The notes under the pieces were generated by a model. It did no database searches, was not told where the DNA came from, and saw only the letters and a list, made by a program, of their open reading frames with translations. A program made the position numbers and the translations under genes. Of a DNA stretch of 64,000 nucleotides, positions 42,747 through 51,444 are shown piece after piece; the first letter of the stretch is position 1; the number at the start of each line of letters is the position of its first letter. The DNA is from JAXMCI01 sp046349435 (GTDB taxonomy: Bacteria; Pseudomonadota; Alphaproteobacteria; Dongiales; Dongiaceae). The stretch is taken from assembly GCA_046349435.1 (NCBI GenBank), contig JAXMCI010000002.1, positions 186,001 through 250,000 on the forward strand, given 5' to 3'.

Positions 42747-43432
42747 CTCCTGCAGCCCTGTTGACGCTCGGCAGCCTGCTGGCGCTGAGCCCGGCCGCGC
42801 TGGCGCAGTCCGCCGCGCCGCCGCAGCAGCAGCAGGGCGGACCCGCAGCGTCGGGCACCGAAGCGAGCGAGCACTGGCCGGTGCTGGCCGTCACCAGCAT
42901 CGAGGTGGTGCACACCAAGAGCCAGCCCAGGATCAGCGCCATCGTGGTCCGCGGCCTCACCAGCTCGGAGGGCTGGGAGAACGGCCAGCTGATGCCGCTG
43001 CAGCAGGGCACGCCCCCGGACGGGGTGCTCGACCTTCTGTTCGTCGCCGACGGGCCCTCGGAATCGATGCCGCCGAGCGGCTTCATGTCGATGCATGCGA
43101 TCCTGCCGCTGGCGGCCGACCATCCCTTCAAGTCGGTGCGGGTGCGCAGCGCCACCAACAGCCTGCTGCTCAAGGATCTCCAGGGCGTCGTCGAGGCGAA
43201 GGCGCCGGCCGAGCTCTGCGGCAAGGATTGCGTCGGCCGCTATCTCGTCGCCAAGGGCGGCCAGGCGCCGGCCGGCGTACCGGCCGCGCAGACGGTGCAG
43301 GAGAGCGACCTGCCGGCCGGGACGCGGATCGTCCGACCCTCGGACGGCATCGCCGACATGAGCCACGACCCGAACCGGCTGACCCTCATGCTCGGCGACG
43401 ACGGGCGGATCGTCTCGGCCTCCTGGGAGTGA
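42728..43432 (+). CDS. Secreted protein of unknown function in the grr operon
   Basis: A 234-residue protein with signal peptide MTPAALLTLGSLLALSPAALA and a Gln-rich start of the mature part (PPQQQQGG). The remainder looks like a compact beta-rich domain (HWPVLAVTSIEVVHTKSQPR, VLDLLFVADGPSESMPP). No family recognised. The ATG has AGGAGA upstream and lies inside the end of grrM, so it is translationally coupled to the maturase. That suggests a partner role, such as a carrier, receptor or protease for the modified peptide, but nothing in the sequence shows which. Confidence 0.75.
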   Translation: MSRRRMTPAALLTLGSLLALSPAALAQSAAPPQQQQGGPAASGTEASEHWPVLAVTSIEVVHTKSQPRISAIVVRGLTSSEGWENGQLMPLQQGTPPDGVLDLLFVADGPSESMPPSGFMSMHAILPLAADHPFKSVRVRSATNSLLLKDLQGVVEAKAPAELCGKDCVGRYLVAKGGQAPAGVPAAQTVQESDLPAGTRIVRPSDGIADMSHDPNRLTLMLGDDGRIVSASWE

Positions 43433-43929
43433 GGGGCGGGGCCGTCCCGGCACTCGCCCGCCACCTGCTGCGCGCGGCGCCGGCCCTGCCGGCGCTGCTT
43501 CTCTGCGCGATCGCCGCGGCCGGCGCCGAGACGCCGGCCGCTGCCTGCGCCCGGACCGGCACCGACGACACGGCCCGGCCGATCCCCGAAAGCCTGGTCC
43601 CGGCGGTCAACGCCGCCTTCGGCACGGCGCTGCCGGCGGGCGTCGCGGTGCGCAGCACCGTGTTCCGCTGCCGCGACGGCAAGGTGCTGGTCTGCACCGC
43701 CGGCGCCAACCTGCCCTGCGGCCCGGCCAATGCCGGCCGGACGCCGGCGGCCGGCGCCGTCGACTGGTGCCGCGAGCACCCGGAGTCGGACTTCGTCCCG
43801 GCCGTCGCGGTCGGGCACGACACCATCTTCGCCTGGCGCTGCCGGGGCGGCGCGCCGGCGATCGACCGGCAGGTGCTGACCGTCGATCCGCGCGGCTTCG
43901 TCGCCGAATACTGGAAGGCGCTGCCCTGA
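43429..43929 (+). CDS. Secreted cysteine-containing protein of unknown function
   Basis: A 166-residue exported protein whose GTG start overlaps the previous stop (GTGA). The hydrophobic signal region is LPALLLCAIAAAGAETPAAA. The mature part has six Cys in patterns such as FRCRDGKVLVCTAGANLPCG and AVDWCREHPESDFVPA, and ends VDPRGFVAEYWKALP. I have the impression of similar conserved hypothetical proteins in rhizobia-like genomes but no known function. It is the fourth gene of the grr transcript by overlap; whether it works in that system is unproven. Confidence 0.7.
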   Translation: MRGGAVPALARHLLRAAPALPALLLCAIAAAGAETPAAACARTGTDDTARPIPESLVPAVNAAFGTALPAGVAVRSTVFRCRDGKVLVCTAGANLPCGPANAGRTPAAGAVDWCREHPESDFVPAVAVGHDTIFAWRCRGGAPAIDRQVLTVDPRGFVAEYWKALP

Positions 43930-43930
43930 C

Positions 43931-45070
43931 CTAGCTCGGCTGCGGCGCGAGCAGCAGGGTCAGCGCCGCGAGGAGCTGGTCGCGCATCGCCGTGTGCAGC
44001 GCCGGGCCGGGATGGATGCCGTCGGTCGAGGGCGGGCCGAGATCGGTCCGCCACAGGCCGGTGGCGCCGCTCTCGGTGACCGCGGCGAGGTCGACGAAGC
44101 CGTGTCCCGTCGGGTTGCCGCGGAGCCAGGCATTGTAGCTGCGGCGCGTCGCCCAGGCGGCGGCGGGGTCGCTGGCGCGCGGCCCGCTGTTGCCGGCATT
44201 GGTGCGCGGCGCCAGCGTCGCCGGGATCAGCCTGATGCCGAGCCCGTCCAGGCTGTGGGCGATCGTCCGGAGGTTGGTCTGCATGATGCCGAGCGCGGCG
44301 CCGGCCCCGAGGTCGTTGGTGCCGAGATTGGTGAAGACGTGGGTCAGGCCGGGCATGGCGTGCCAGCGCCACTGGCGCAGCGCCGTGTTGCTGTAGCTGC
44401 CCAGCGCGTAGCCGGCCTCGGCGAGGTTGATCCAGCCCCAGCGATTGGCCAGCGCCCGCTGGGCGAAGCCGCGATACTCGGTGCGCGAGGAATCGTTGGC
44501 GCCGACGGCGATCGAGTCGCCGAGGATGCCGATCGCCGCGCAGCCCGCCGGGTCGGCCGGCTCGGCGGTGACCGCCAGCGGCGGCAGGAAGGAATAGGCG
44601 GTGCCGACGTTCGGGATCGACCCGCTCCGCGTCTTGTCGGGCAGCGAATTGCCCTCCTCCTGGCCGGAACCGGTGGTCGAGTCGCAGAGCACGGAGGTGA
44701 GCGGCCACCGGCCGCCGGCGGGCACGATGCCGTAGACCCGCACCCAGAACCGGGCGCCGGCCGGGATGGTGACCGGCAGCATCAGGCTCTCGACCGGCTC
44801 GCCCGGCGACAGCGCGATCTCCTGGCTGTTGTTCGGCCAGGTCGCCGGCCAGAAGGTCCCGGCGGGATATTCCAGCGCCGCCCGGAGGTCGAGCGGCGTC
44901 GGGTTCGCCGCATTGGCCGTGCTGCAGTCGATGTAGCGCAGGGCGAAGAGCGACCAGCTCACCCCCGCCTTCGGCGTCGACATCGACATCCGCGCATTGA
45001 AGCGCACGGCCTTGCCGTCGCTCATCATGACGTCGGGAAACCCGCATTTCGAAGCAGCCTGGAACCGCAC
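43931..45070 (-). CDS. SGNH/GDSL hydrolase with N-terminal accessory domain
   Basis: A 379-residue protein. The C-terminal half is an SGNH esterase/lipase: block I GILGDSIAVGANDSS with the nucleophile Ser, block III TNLGTNDLG and block V DGIHPGP with Asp and His. The N-terminal 170 residues look like a beta-sandwich of unknown specificity (IPAGARFWVRVYGIVPAGGR). No clear signal peptide. The GTG start at 45070 has GGAGGGGG upstream. Convergent with the grr operon, leaving one base between stops. Substrate unknown. Confidence 0.82.
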   Translation of the reverse strand: MRFQAASKCGFPDVMMSDGKAVRFNARMSMSTPKAGVSWSLFALRYIDCSTANAANPTPLDLRAALEYPAGTFWPATWPNNSQEIALSPGEPVESLMLPVTIPAGARFWVRVYGIVPAGGRWPLTSVLCDSTTGSGQEEGNSLPDKTRSGSIPNVGTAYSFLPPLAVTAEPADPAGCAAIGILGDSIAVGANDSSRTEYRGFAQRALANRWGWINLAEAGYALGSYSNTALRQWRWHAMPGLTHVFTNLGTNDLGAGAALGIMQTNLRTIAHSLDGLGIRLIPATLAPRTNAGNSGPRASDPAAAWATRRSYNAWLRGNPTGHGFVDLAAVTESGATGLWRTDLGPPSTDGIHPGPALHTAMRDQLLAALTLLLAPQPS

Positions 45071-45191
45071 GGCCCCCTCCGTCCGTAGGCGCGGGCCGGC
45101 CGGCGCCGCGCGCTAGGCGTGGCCATAGCCTCCGGGCCTGGCGGCGGCGGGCAAGCGGCAAAAACCGGGCGCGGGACGCGCCCGAATCGGC

Positions 45192-45713
45192 CTATTGCAG
45201 CCTCCGGATGCGGTCGGTGCAGAGCCGCTGGTGGCGCTCGCTGGCGTCCGCCCAGCTGTCCGGCGGCGTGCTGCCCCCGAGCACGTCCAGGATCGCCTGC
45301 CGCATCTGGCGGGCGCAGATGCCTGCCGGAACCTGGCCGACGCCGGTCCCCATGCCGGGGAAGGCGACCGTGCCGACGCATTCGCGGACCGGCCGCCCGG
45401 CCTCCGGGCCGTCGGGCTGCAGGCCGTGACGCAGCAGCAGGAGGACGGCACGCGTCGCGAGATAGCAGTTCACCGTGCGGCGGCCGAGGATCATCGGCAC
45501 GCGCATCGTCGGCGCGGCGATCAGCCAGGGGGTGGCCGGATCGCCGGTCTCGACGATCTCCGCGGCGCCGACCAGCAGCTCGCCATGGTGGCGCTCGGCG
45601 ATCCGGCGCTGCAGCGGGAAGCCGGTGTGGACGGTGACCCCGGGGAGGTCGGCGCAGCTGCGCCTCCAGGCCGCCGCCAGCGTCAGGTCGCGCGCCGCCA
45701 GGACGATGCGCAT
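45192..45713 (-). CDS. Macro-domain-like protein with deletion of the N-terminal ligand loop
   Basis: A 173-residue protein similar to macro domains of the type with LLVGAAEIVETGD, WLIAAPTMRVPMILG, VNCYLATRAVLLLLRHG and AFPGMGTGVGQVPAGICARQ. Macro domains bind ADP-ribose-type ligands. In relatives, the N-terminal strand (here MRIVLAARDLTLAAAWRRSC) is followed by about 35 residues that include the N-S-F-G-F-M-D-G-G ligand loop. Here PGVTVHTG runs straight into FPLQRRIAERHHGE, so that block is absent in frame. The protein may be non-binding or may have lost its function recently. Confidence 0.7.
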   Translation of the reverse strand: MRIVLAARDLTLAAAWRRSCADLPGVTVHTGFPLQRRIAERHHGELLVGAAEIVETGDPATPWLIAAPTMRVPMILGRRTVNCYLATRAVLLLLRHGLQPDGPEAGRPVRECVGTVAFPGMGTGVGQVPAGICARQMRQAILDVLGGSTPPDSWADASERHQRLCTDRIRRLQ

Positions 45714-45825
45714 CGAGAGTCCCCGTCTCGCCTCCGGTGCGAGGATCTCCCGCGCTTCACCGCATCATAGATGTCGCCGGTCCGTTCCGAAGTCGCCCGG
45801 GGCCGCGCGCGATGGTCGCCTGCCG

Positions 45826-45855
45826 TTGACACTGGCCTGTGGCAGGCGCAAGCAT
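45826..45855 (+). promoter_or_regulatory. Weak candidate promoter of the dipeptide ABC operon
   Basis: TTGACA (45826-45831) with AAGCAT 18 bases on. The -35 is perfect, the -10 poor. The small palindrome GCCTG-TGG-CAGGC lies in the spacer and could be an operator. About 40 bases before the start of the binding-protein gene. Confidence 0.35.
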
Positions 45856-45893
45856 TCGCGCTTTCGCAACGGCGAGACAGGGGAATGGCGACG

Positions 45894-47444
45894 ATGCGAC
45901 GATTGGGTCTGCGCTGCTCGGCGGCGCTGGTGGGCGGCTTCGTGGCGGCGTCTCTGGTCGTCTCGGCGGCAGCCGAGGCGGCGGTCAAGCGCGGCGGGAC
46001 GCTGACCCTGGCACGGCCGGACGAGCCGCTCAGCCTCGATCCGGTGATCCCCTCGGACAACGGCTCGATCTACGTGCTGGCGCAGGTCTGCGAGTCGCTG
46101 CTGCTGGCCGACGAGAGCGGCAAGGGGCTGGTGCCCGGCCTCGCCGAATCGTGGGAGACCTCGGCCGACGGGCTGACCGTCACCTACAAGCTGCGCGACG
46201 GGGTGAAGTTCTCCGACGGCACGCCGATGACGGCCGACGACGTCGTCTTCTCGCTGCAGCGCGTCGCCAAGCCCGACACCTCCTACGGCTTCGCGTTCGA
46301 GGCGGTGAAGGCGATCGAGAAGGCCGACGACAGCCATATCAGGATCTCGCTGAAGGCGCCCTACGCGACGCTCAACTCGGTGCTGTCGCTGTTCTCGGCG
46401 GCGGTGATCTCCAAGGCGGCCTTCGAGAAGGACCCGCAGGGCTTCGGCCAGAAGCCCACCTGCACCGGGCCGTTCAAGGTCGAGAGCTACGAGCGCGGCA
46501 GCCAGGTGGTGCTGGTGCCCAACACCAACTACTGGGGCAAGGGCGAGGACGGCAAGCCGCTGCCCTATGTCGAGAAGGCGGTGATCAAGTACGTGCCGGA
46601 GAGCAGCTCGCGCGTGCTCGGCCTGCAGAACGGCGATTTCGACGCGATCACCAACGTGCCCTACAACCAGGCCGCCCAGGTCAAGGCGATGGAGGGGGTG
46701 CAGCTCGAGGTGTCGCCCTCCTACCGCCTCGACTACGTCTACCTGAACCACGCCAAGAAGCCGCTCGACGACAAGCGGATCCGGCTGGCGCTGAACTACG
46801 CCGCCAACCGCGAGGCGATCCGCAAGGCGGTCTATTTCGGCTATGGCGACATCCCGAACTCCTACATGCCGAAGGTGAACTTCTGGTCCGACAAGGTCGA
46901 GACCATCCCCTACGACATCGAGAAGGCCAAGGCGCTGGTCAAGGAGGCGGGCTATGACGGCACGCCGATCCAGCTGATGGTCGACACCGGCAACGCGCCG
47001 TTCCGCCAGATCGCCACCATCCTGCAGCAGGGCTGGGCGCAGGCCGGCATCAAGTCGGAGATCGTCGAGTTCGACATCGGCACCGCCTTCAACATGACGC
47101 AGAAGGGCGACTACCAGGCCTATGTCAGCTACATCACCAGCGACATCAACGACGACGACGAGCTGGCGACCATCGAGGCCGACTACACCGGCGCCACCAA
47201 CGCGTTCTTCTCCTGGTACAAGAACGACGAGGTGGTGAAGCTGCTGAAGGAGGGCCGCCAGGCTCTCGACCCGGCCAAGCGCGCCGAGGTCTACGCCAAG
47301 ATCCAGGACATCGTCTATCACGACGGCTACAGCATCCCGATCAACTTCGCGCCCTACGTGAACGGCTACCACGACTACCTGCAGAACTGGCACAACATCA
47401 CCGTCGGCTGGTGGTGGCTGAAGGGGATGTGGCTGGACAAGTAG
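45894..47444 (+). CDS. Peptide ABC transporter substrate-binding protein, family 5 (DppA/OppA-like)
   Basis: A 516-residue periplasmic binding protein. Signal peptide RCSAALVGGFVAASLVVSAA. Family-5 blocks are KRGGTLTLARPDEPLSLDPV, LAESWETSADGLTVTYKLRD, GVKFSDGTPMTADDVVFSLQ and TGPFKVESYERGSQVVLVPN. The ATG 45894 (nine bases after GGGGA) is preferred over 45885. First gene of a six-gene operon: binding protein, DppB, DppC, DppD and DppF homologues, C69 dipeptidase. Ligand is likely a di- or oligopeptide, in keeping with the dipeptidase. Confidence 0.9.
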   Translation: MRRLGLRCSAALVGGFVAASLVVSAAAEAAVKRGGTLTLARPDEPLSLDPVIPSDNGSIYVLAQVCESLLLADESGKGLVPGLAESWETSADGLTVTYKLRDGVKFSDGTPMTADDVVFSLQRVAKPDTSYGFAFEAVKAIEKADDSHIRISLKAPYATLNSVLSLFSAAVISKAAFEKDPQGFGQKPTCTGPFKVESYERGSQVVLVPNTNYWGKGEDGKPLPYVEKAVIKYVPESSSRVLGLQNGDFDAITNVPYNQAAQVKAMEGVQLEVSPSYRLDYVYLNHAKKPLDDKRIRLALNYAANREAIRKAVYFGYGDIPNSYMPKVNFWSDKVETIPYDIEKAKALVKEAGYDGTPIQLMVDTGNAPFRQIATILQQGWAQAGIKSEIVEFDIGTAFNMTQKGDYQAYVSYITSDINDDDELATIEADYTGATNAFFSWYKNDEVVKLLKEGRQALDPAKRAEVYAKIQDIVYHDGYSIPINFAPYVNGYHDYLQNWHNITVGWWWLKGMWLDK

Positions 47445-47482
47445 GACCGGCCCCGGCCCCGGGAGTGCGCGGGCGCCCGCAG

Positions 47483-47596
47483 CCCTCTCCCGCTTGCGGG
47501 AGAGGGTCGGGGTGAGGGTCGCGCCGCCGGCTCCGCCCTCACCCTCCCGTCGCTGGCGCGACGGGTCCTCCCTCTCCCGCTCGCGCGGGAGAGGGG
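47483..47596. repeat. Dispersed GC-rich palindromic repeat, copy C
   Basis: The same layout as 2702-2819: CCCTCTCCCGC-TT-GCGGGAGAGGG, GTCGGGGTGAGGGTCG, a central CCCTCACCCTCCCGTCGC-TGGC-GCGACGGG and a terminal CTCTCCCGC/GCGGGAGAG hairpin. It fills the gap between the binding-protein and DppB-like genes, the position where REP elements stabilise upstream mRNA in other operons. Confidence 0.82.
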
Positions 47597-47623
47597 ACTT
47601 CCGGCGGACCGCCTCCCGCGCTG

Positions 47624-48565
47624 ATGCTGTTCCTGCGCTACATCGCCGAGCGGATCGTCTCGGCCATCCCGGTGCTGCTGGGCGTGACGATCTTCGTCTT
47701 CGTCGCCATCCAGTTCGTGCCGGGCGATCCGATCCGGATCATGATGCATGGCCGGATCAGCGACGCCGAGGTGGCGCAGATCTACGCCAAGCTCGGCATG
47801 GACCGGCCGCTGCTGGTGCAGTACGCCGACTTCGTGCGCAAGGCGCTGGGCGGCGATCTCGGGCTCAGCATCATCCAGAACACCTCGGTCTCGAAGCTGG
47901 TCGGCGAGAAGCTGTCGCCCTCGCTCTGGCTGCTGGTCACCAGCGCGGTGCTCTCGGTGCTGATCGCCATGCCGCTGGCGCTGCTCTCGGCGCGGCGGCG
48001 CAACCGCCTGACCGACCACTTGATCCGGGTCTCCAGCATGGTGGGGTTCGCCATGCCGCCCTACTGGATCGGGCTGCTGCTGATGCTGCTGTTCGGCCTC
48101 AAGCTCGGGCTGTTCCCGATCTCGGGCTTCGGCAAGGGACCGCTCGACCACCTGCACCACCTGTTCCTGCCGGCGCTGACCATCGCCTGCTTCCTGGCGC
48201 CGATCCTGGTGCAGTCGCTGCGCGCCTCGATGCTCGACGTGCTGGCCGCCGAGTTCATCGAGGTGGCCCGCGCCAAGGGCCTGTCGGACTGGCGGATCCT
48301 GACCAAGCACGTGCTGCGCAACGCGCTGATCCCGGTGATCACCGTGCTCGCCGTCAACATCAGCTGGCTGGTCAGCGGCGCGGTCATCGTCGAGTACGTC
48401 TTCTCGCTGCCCGGGCTCGGCTCGCTGCTGGTCCGCTCGGTCGGCTATCGCGACTATCCGGTGATCCAGGGGCTGTCGCTGATCTTCGCCGTGATCGTCG
48501 TGGCGGTGAACCTGCTGGCCGACCTCAGCTACATGCTGGTCGACCCGCGCGTGCTGCGCAAATGA
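47624..48565 (+). CDS. Peptide ABC transporter permease (DppB-like)
   Basis: A 313-residue permease. It opens MLFLRYIAERIVSAIPVLLG and continues VTIFVFVAIQFVPGDPIRI, the classic DppB/OppB N-terminus. The coupling loop is EFIEVARAKGLSDWRILTKH, and it ends in ADLSYMLVDPRVLRK. Six predicted helices. The stop overlaps the next ATG (ATGA). Confidence 0.93.
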   Translation: MLFLRYIAERIVSAIPVLLGVTIFVFVAIQFVPGDPIRIMMHGRISDAEVAQIYAKLGMDRPLLVQYADFVRKALGGDLGLSIIQNTSVSKLVGEKLSPSLWLLVTSAVLSVLIAMPLALLSARRRNRLTDHLIRVSSMVGFAMPPYWIGLLLMLLFGLKLGLFPISGFGKGPLDHLHHLFLPALTIACFLAPILVQSLRASMLDVLAAEFIEVARAKGLSDWRILTKHVLRNALIPVITVLAVNISWLVSGAVIVEYVFSLPGLGSLLVRSVGYRDYPVIQGLSLIFAVIVVAVNLLADLSYMLVDPRVLRK

Positions 48566-49419
48566 GCGCGGCGAAGCCGCTGCGCCTCGTCGGCGCGGAG
48601 ATCGCCTCCTGGAGCGCCAGCCTGAAGATCGGCGCCGGGCTGATGGCGGCGATCGTCGTCGCCGGGCTGCTGGCGCCGTGGATCGCGCCCTACGACCCGT
48701 TCTTCCAGGACTTCGCCGTGGCGCTCGAGCCACCCTCCTGGGCGCATCCTTTCGGCACCGACAATCTCGGCCGCGACATCCTCACGCGCGTGCTCTACGG
48801 GATCCGCATCGACCTCACCATCGGCGCCATCGCGACCTACGTGCCGATGGCCTACGGCGTCGTGCTCGGCGCCTATTGCGGCTATCTCGGCGGCCGCTTC
48901 GACGCCGTCGTCATGCGCATCCTCGACGTCGCCATGGCGTTCCCCTTCCTGGTGCTGATCATCGTCATCGTCGCCATCCTCGGGCCGGGGGTGCAGAACA
49001 TCTACATCGCCATCTTCCTGGTCGCCTGGACGATGTATGCCCGCCTGGCGCGCGCCGAGATGATGGTCGAGCGCTCGAAGGACTACGTCACCGCCGCCCG
49101 CGTGCTGGGCTATCCGATGAGCCGGGTGATCTTCCGCCACGGCCTGCCCAACTGCATCAACTCCTCGATCGTCTTCTCCGCCTCGGACTTCGTGCTCAAC
49201 ATCCTGCTGGTGTCGGGCCTCAGCTTCCTCGGCCTCGGCATCCAGCCGCCGATCCCGGAATGGGGCGCCATGGTCGCCGAGGGGCGCGACTTCATCATGC
49301 AGGCCTGGTGGATCAGCACGCTGCCGGGCTTCGCCATCGTGCTCACCGGCACGGCGCTCAGCCTGATCGGCGACGGCCTCGCCCACCGGCTGGGCGAGCG
49401 CCACCACACTTTCGTATGA
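48562..49419 (+). CDS. Peptide ABC transporter permease (DppC-like)
   Basis: A 285-residue permease. It has PPSWAHPFGTDNLGRDILTR after the first helix, the coupling loop RSKDYVTAARVLGYPMSRVI, and SGLSFLGLGIQPPIPEWGAM, all diagnostic of DppC/OppC. The start overlaps the DppB stop by four bases and it pairs with that permease. Confidence 0.93.
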   Translation: MSAAKPLRLVGAEIASWSASLKIGAGLMAAIVVAGLLAPWIAPYDPFFQDFAVALEPPSWAHPFGTDNLGRDILTRVLYGIRIDLTIGAIATYVPMAYGVVLGAYCGYLGGRFDAVVMRILDVAMAFPFLVLIIVIVAILGPGVQNIYIAIFLVAWTMYARLARAEMMVERSKDYVTAARVLGYPMSRVIFRHGLPNCINSSIVFSASDFVLNILLVSGLSFLGLGIQPPIPEWGAMVAEGRDFIMQAWWISTLPGFAIVLTGTALSLIGDGLAHRLGERHHTFV

Positions 49420-49426
49420 CCGGCCT

Positions 49427-50437
49427 ATGAGCGGGCGCATGACGGGGCAGGGGCCGCTGCTGTCGATCGAGGACCTGGTGGTCGAGTTCCGCCAGGGCCG
49501 CGGCACCGTCGTCGCCAACGACCATATCGTCCTCGCGGTGGAAGCCGGCGAGACGCTCGGCATCGTCGGCGAGTCGGGCAGCGGCAAGTCGGTGCTGTGC
49601 CGCGCCGTCCTGCGCCTGCTGCCCTCGCCGCCGGCCCGCGTCCGGGCGGCCGCGGTCAACTTCGCCGGGCGCGACCTGATGCAGCTCGACGAGCCGGCGA
49701 TGCGCGCGGTCCGCGGCCAGGACATCGCGATGATCTTCCAGAACCCGATGAGCAGCCTGAACCCGGTCTGGCCGGTCGGCGACCAGGTCTCGGAAGGGCT
49801 GCGCCGCCACCAGGGCATGCCGGCCCGGGCGGCGCGCGAGCGCGCCATCGAGCTGCTGCGCCGGGTCGGGATCCCGAGCCCGGAGAAGCGGGTCGACGAC
49901 TATCCCCACCAATGGTCGGGCGGCATGATCCAGCGCGCCGTCATCGCCATGGCGATGGCGGGCAAGCCGAAGCTGATGCTGGCCGACGAGCCGACCACCG
50001 CGCTCGACGTCACCATCCAGGACCAGATCCTGTCGCTGCTGCTCGAGCTGCAGGCCGAGAGCGGCATGGCGCTGGTGCTGGTCTCGCACGACATGGGGGT
50101 GATCGCCGAGACCTGCGACCGGGTGGCGGTGATGTATGCCGGCCGCATCGTCGAGCTGGCGCCGACCGCGGCGCTGTTCAACAGCCCGGCCCATCCCTAC
50201 AGCCACGGCCTGTTCCGCTCGATCCCGCGGCTCGATGCGCCGGGCGACCGGCTGCCCTCGATCCCCGGCCAGCCGCCCGACCTCGGCCGGCTGCCGCCCG
50301 GCTGCCCCTTCGCCGAGCGCTGCCCGGTCGCCTCGGCGGAATGCCGGCGGGAGCCGGCGCGCCTGCGGCCGCTCGCCGCCGGGCGGGCCACCGCCTGCCT
50401 CTTCCCCGAGCGCGTCGCCGCGCTCGCTACGGCATGA
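49427..50437 (+). CDS. Peptide ABC transporter ATP-binding protein (DppD-like)
   Basis: A 336-residue ATPase with Walker A GESGSGKSV, Q-loop FQNPMSSLNPVW, signature QWSGGMIQRAVIAMAM, Walker B LMLADEPTTALDVTIQ, switch His VSHDMG and the oligopeptide-transporter C-terminal extension with Cys residues (GCPFAERCP). ATG 49427 or 49439. The stop overlaps the DppF ATG. Confidence 0.93.
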   Translation: MSGRMTGQGPLLSIEDLVVEFRQGRGTVVANDHIVLAVEAGETLGIVGESGSGKSVLCRAVLRLLPSPPARVRAAAVNFAGRDLMQLDEPAMRAVRGQDIAMIFQNPMSSLNPVWPVGDQVSEGLRRHQGMPARAARERAIELLRRVGIPSPEKRVDDYPHQWSGGMIQRAVIAMAMAGKPKLMLADEPTTALDVTIQDQILSLLLELQAESGMALVLVSHDMGVIAETCDRVAVMYAGRIVELAPTAALFNSPAHPYSHGLFRSIPRLDAPGDRLPSIPGQPPDLGRLPPGCPFAERCPVASAECRREPARLRPLAAGRATACLFPERVAALATA

Positions 50438-51423
50438 GCGCGCCGCCGCCGCTGCTCGCCGTCGAGGACCTCGTCGTCGAGTTCCGCAAGCCGCGCGCGC
50501 TGGTCGACGTCGCGCTCGGCCGGCGGTCGCCGGCGGTGCGCGCCGTCGACGGCGTCGGCCTGGAGATCGCCAAGGGCGAGACGCTGGGGCTGGTGGGGGA
50601 GAGCGGCAGCGGCAAGACCACGGTGGCCCGCGCCATCCTCGGCCTCAACCGGCCGGCGGCCGGGCGCGTGCTGTTCCAGGGCGCCGCCACGGCCGGCTTC
50701 GACGCGGCGGCGCGGCGGCGCTTCCACCGCCAGGTCCAGATGGTCTTCCAGGACCCCTATTCCTCGCTCAACCCGCGCCTGCCGGTGGGGGCGGCGATCG
50801 CCGAGGCGCTGCGCTTCCACCGCATCGTCGAGGGCCCGGCGGTCGAGGCCGAGGTCCGCCGGCTGCTCGAGCTGGTCGGGCTCGGGCCGGAGATGGCGGC
50901 GCGGCGGCCGCGCGGCCTCTCCGGCGGCCAGCGCCAGCGCGTCGGGCTGGCCCGGGCGCTCGCCGTGCGGCCGGTGCTGCTGGTGCTCGACGAGCCGGTG
51001 GCGGCGCTCGACGTCTCGATCCAGGCGCAGGTGCTGAACCTGCTCAAGGACCTCCGCGACGAGCTCGGCCTGACCATGCTGCTGGTCGCCCACGAGCTCG
51101 GCGTCATCCGCCACATGGCCGACCGCATCGCCGTGATGTATCTCGGCCAGATCATGGAGATCGGCACCGGCGACGAGATCTTCGGCGACCCGCGGCACCC
51201 CTACACCCAGAGCCTGCTCAAGGCGGTGCCGCGGCTGCAGCCGGTCAAGCGCCACCGCAGCCCGGTGCTGCAGGGCGACGTGCCGAGCCCGCTCGCCATC
51301 CCGTCGGGCTGCCGCTTCCGCACCCGCTGCCCGATGGCCGTCGAGCGCTGCGCCGCCGAGGCGCCGGCCGCGCACGTCCTGTCGCCGACCCGCCGCTCGC
51401 GCTGCCACTTCACCTCGGCCTGA
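50434..51423 (+). CDS. Peptide ABC transporter ATP-binding protein (DppF-like)
   Basis: A 329-residue second ATPase with Walker A GESGSGKTT, Q-loop FQDPYSSLNPRLPV, signature GLSGGQRQRVGLARAL, Walker B LLVLDEPVAALDVSIQ and the C-terminal CRFRTRCPMAVERC block. DppD/DppF form the ATPase heterodimer. Start ATG 50434 overlaps the DppD stop (ATGA). Confidence 0.93.
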   Translation: MSAPPPLLAVEDLVVEFRKPRALVDVALGRRSPAVRAVDGVGLEIAKGETLGLVGESGSGKTTVARAILGLNRPAAGRVLFQGAATAGFDAAARRRFHRQVQMVFQDPYSSLNPRLPVGAAIAEALRFHRIVEGPAVEAEVRRLLELVGLGPEMAARRPRGLSGGQRQRVGLARALAVRPVLLVLDEPVAALDVSIQAQVLNLLKDLRDELGLTMLLVAHELGVIRHMADRIAVMYLGQIMEIGTGDEIFGDPRHPYTQSLLKAVPRLQPVKRHRSPVLQGDVPSPLAIPSGCRFRTRCPMAVERCAAEAPAAHVLSPTRRSRCHFTSA

Positions 51424-51444
51424 TCCCGCAAGGAGGAGAGTCCC

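Noticed and set aside
45771..45893. Upstream extension of the peptide-binding protein
   Set aside because: It would place 41 residues before the signal peptide; the ATG at 45894 has a well-spaced ribosome site.
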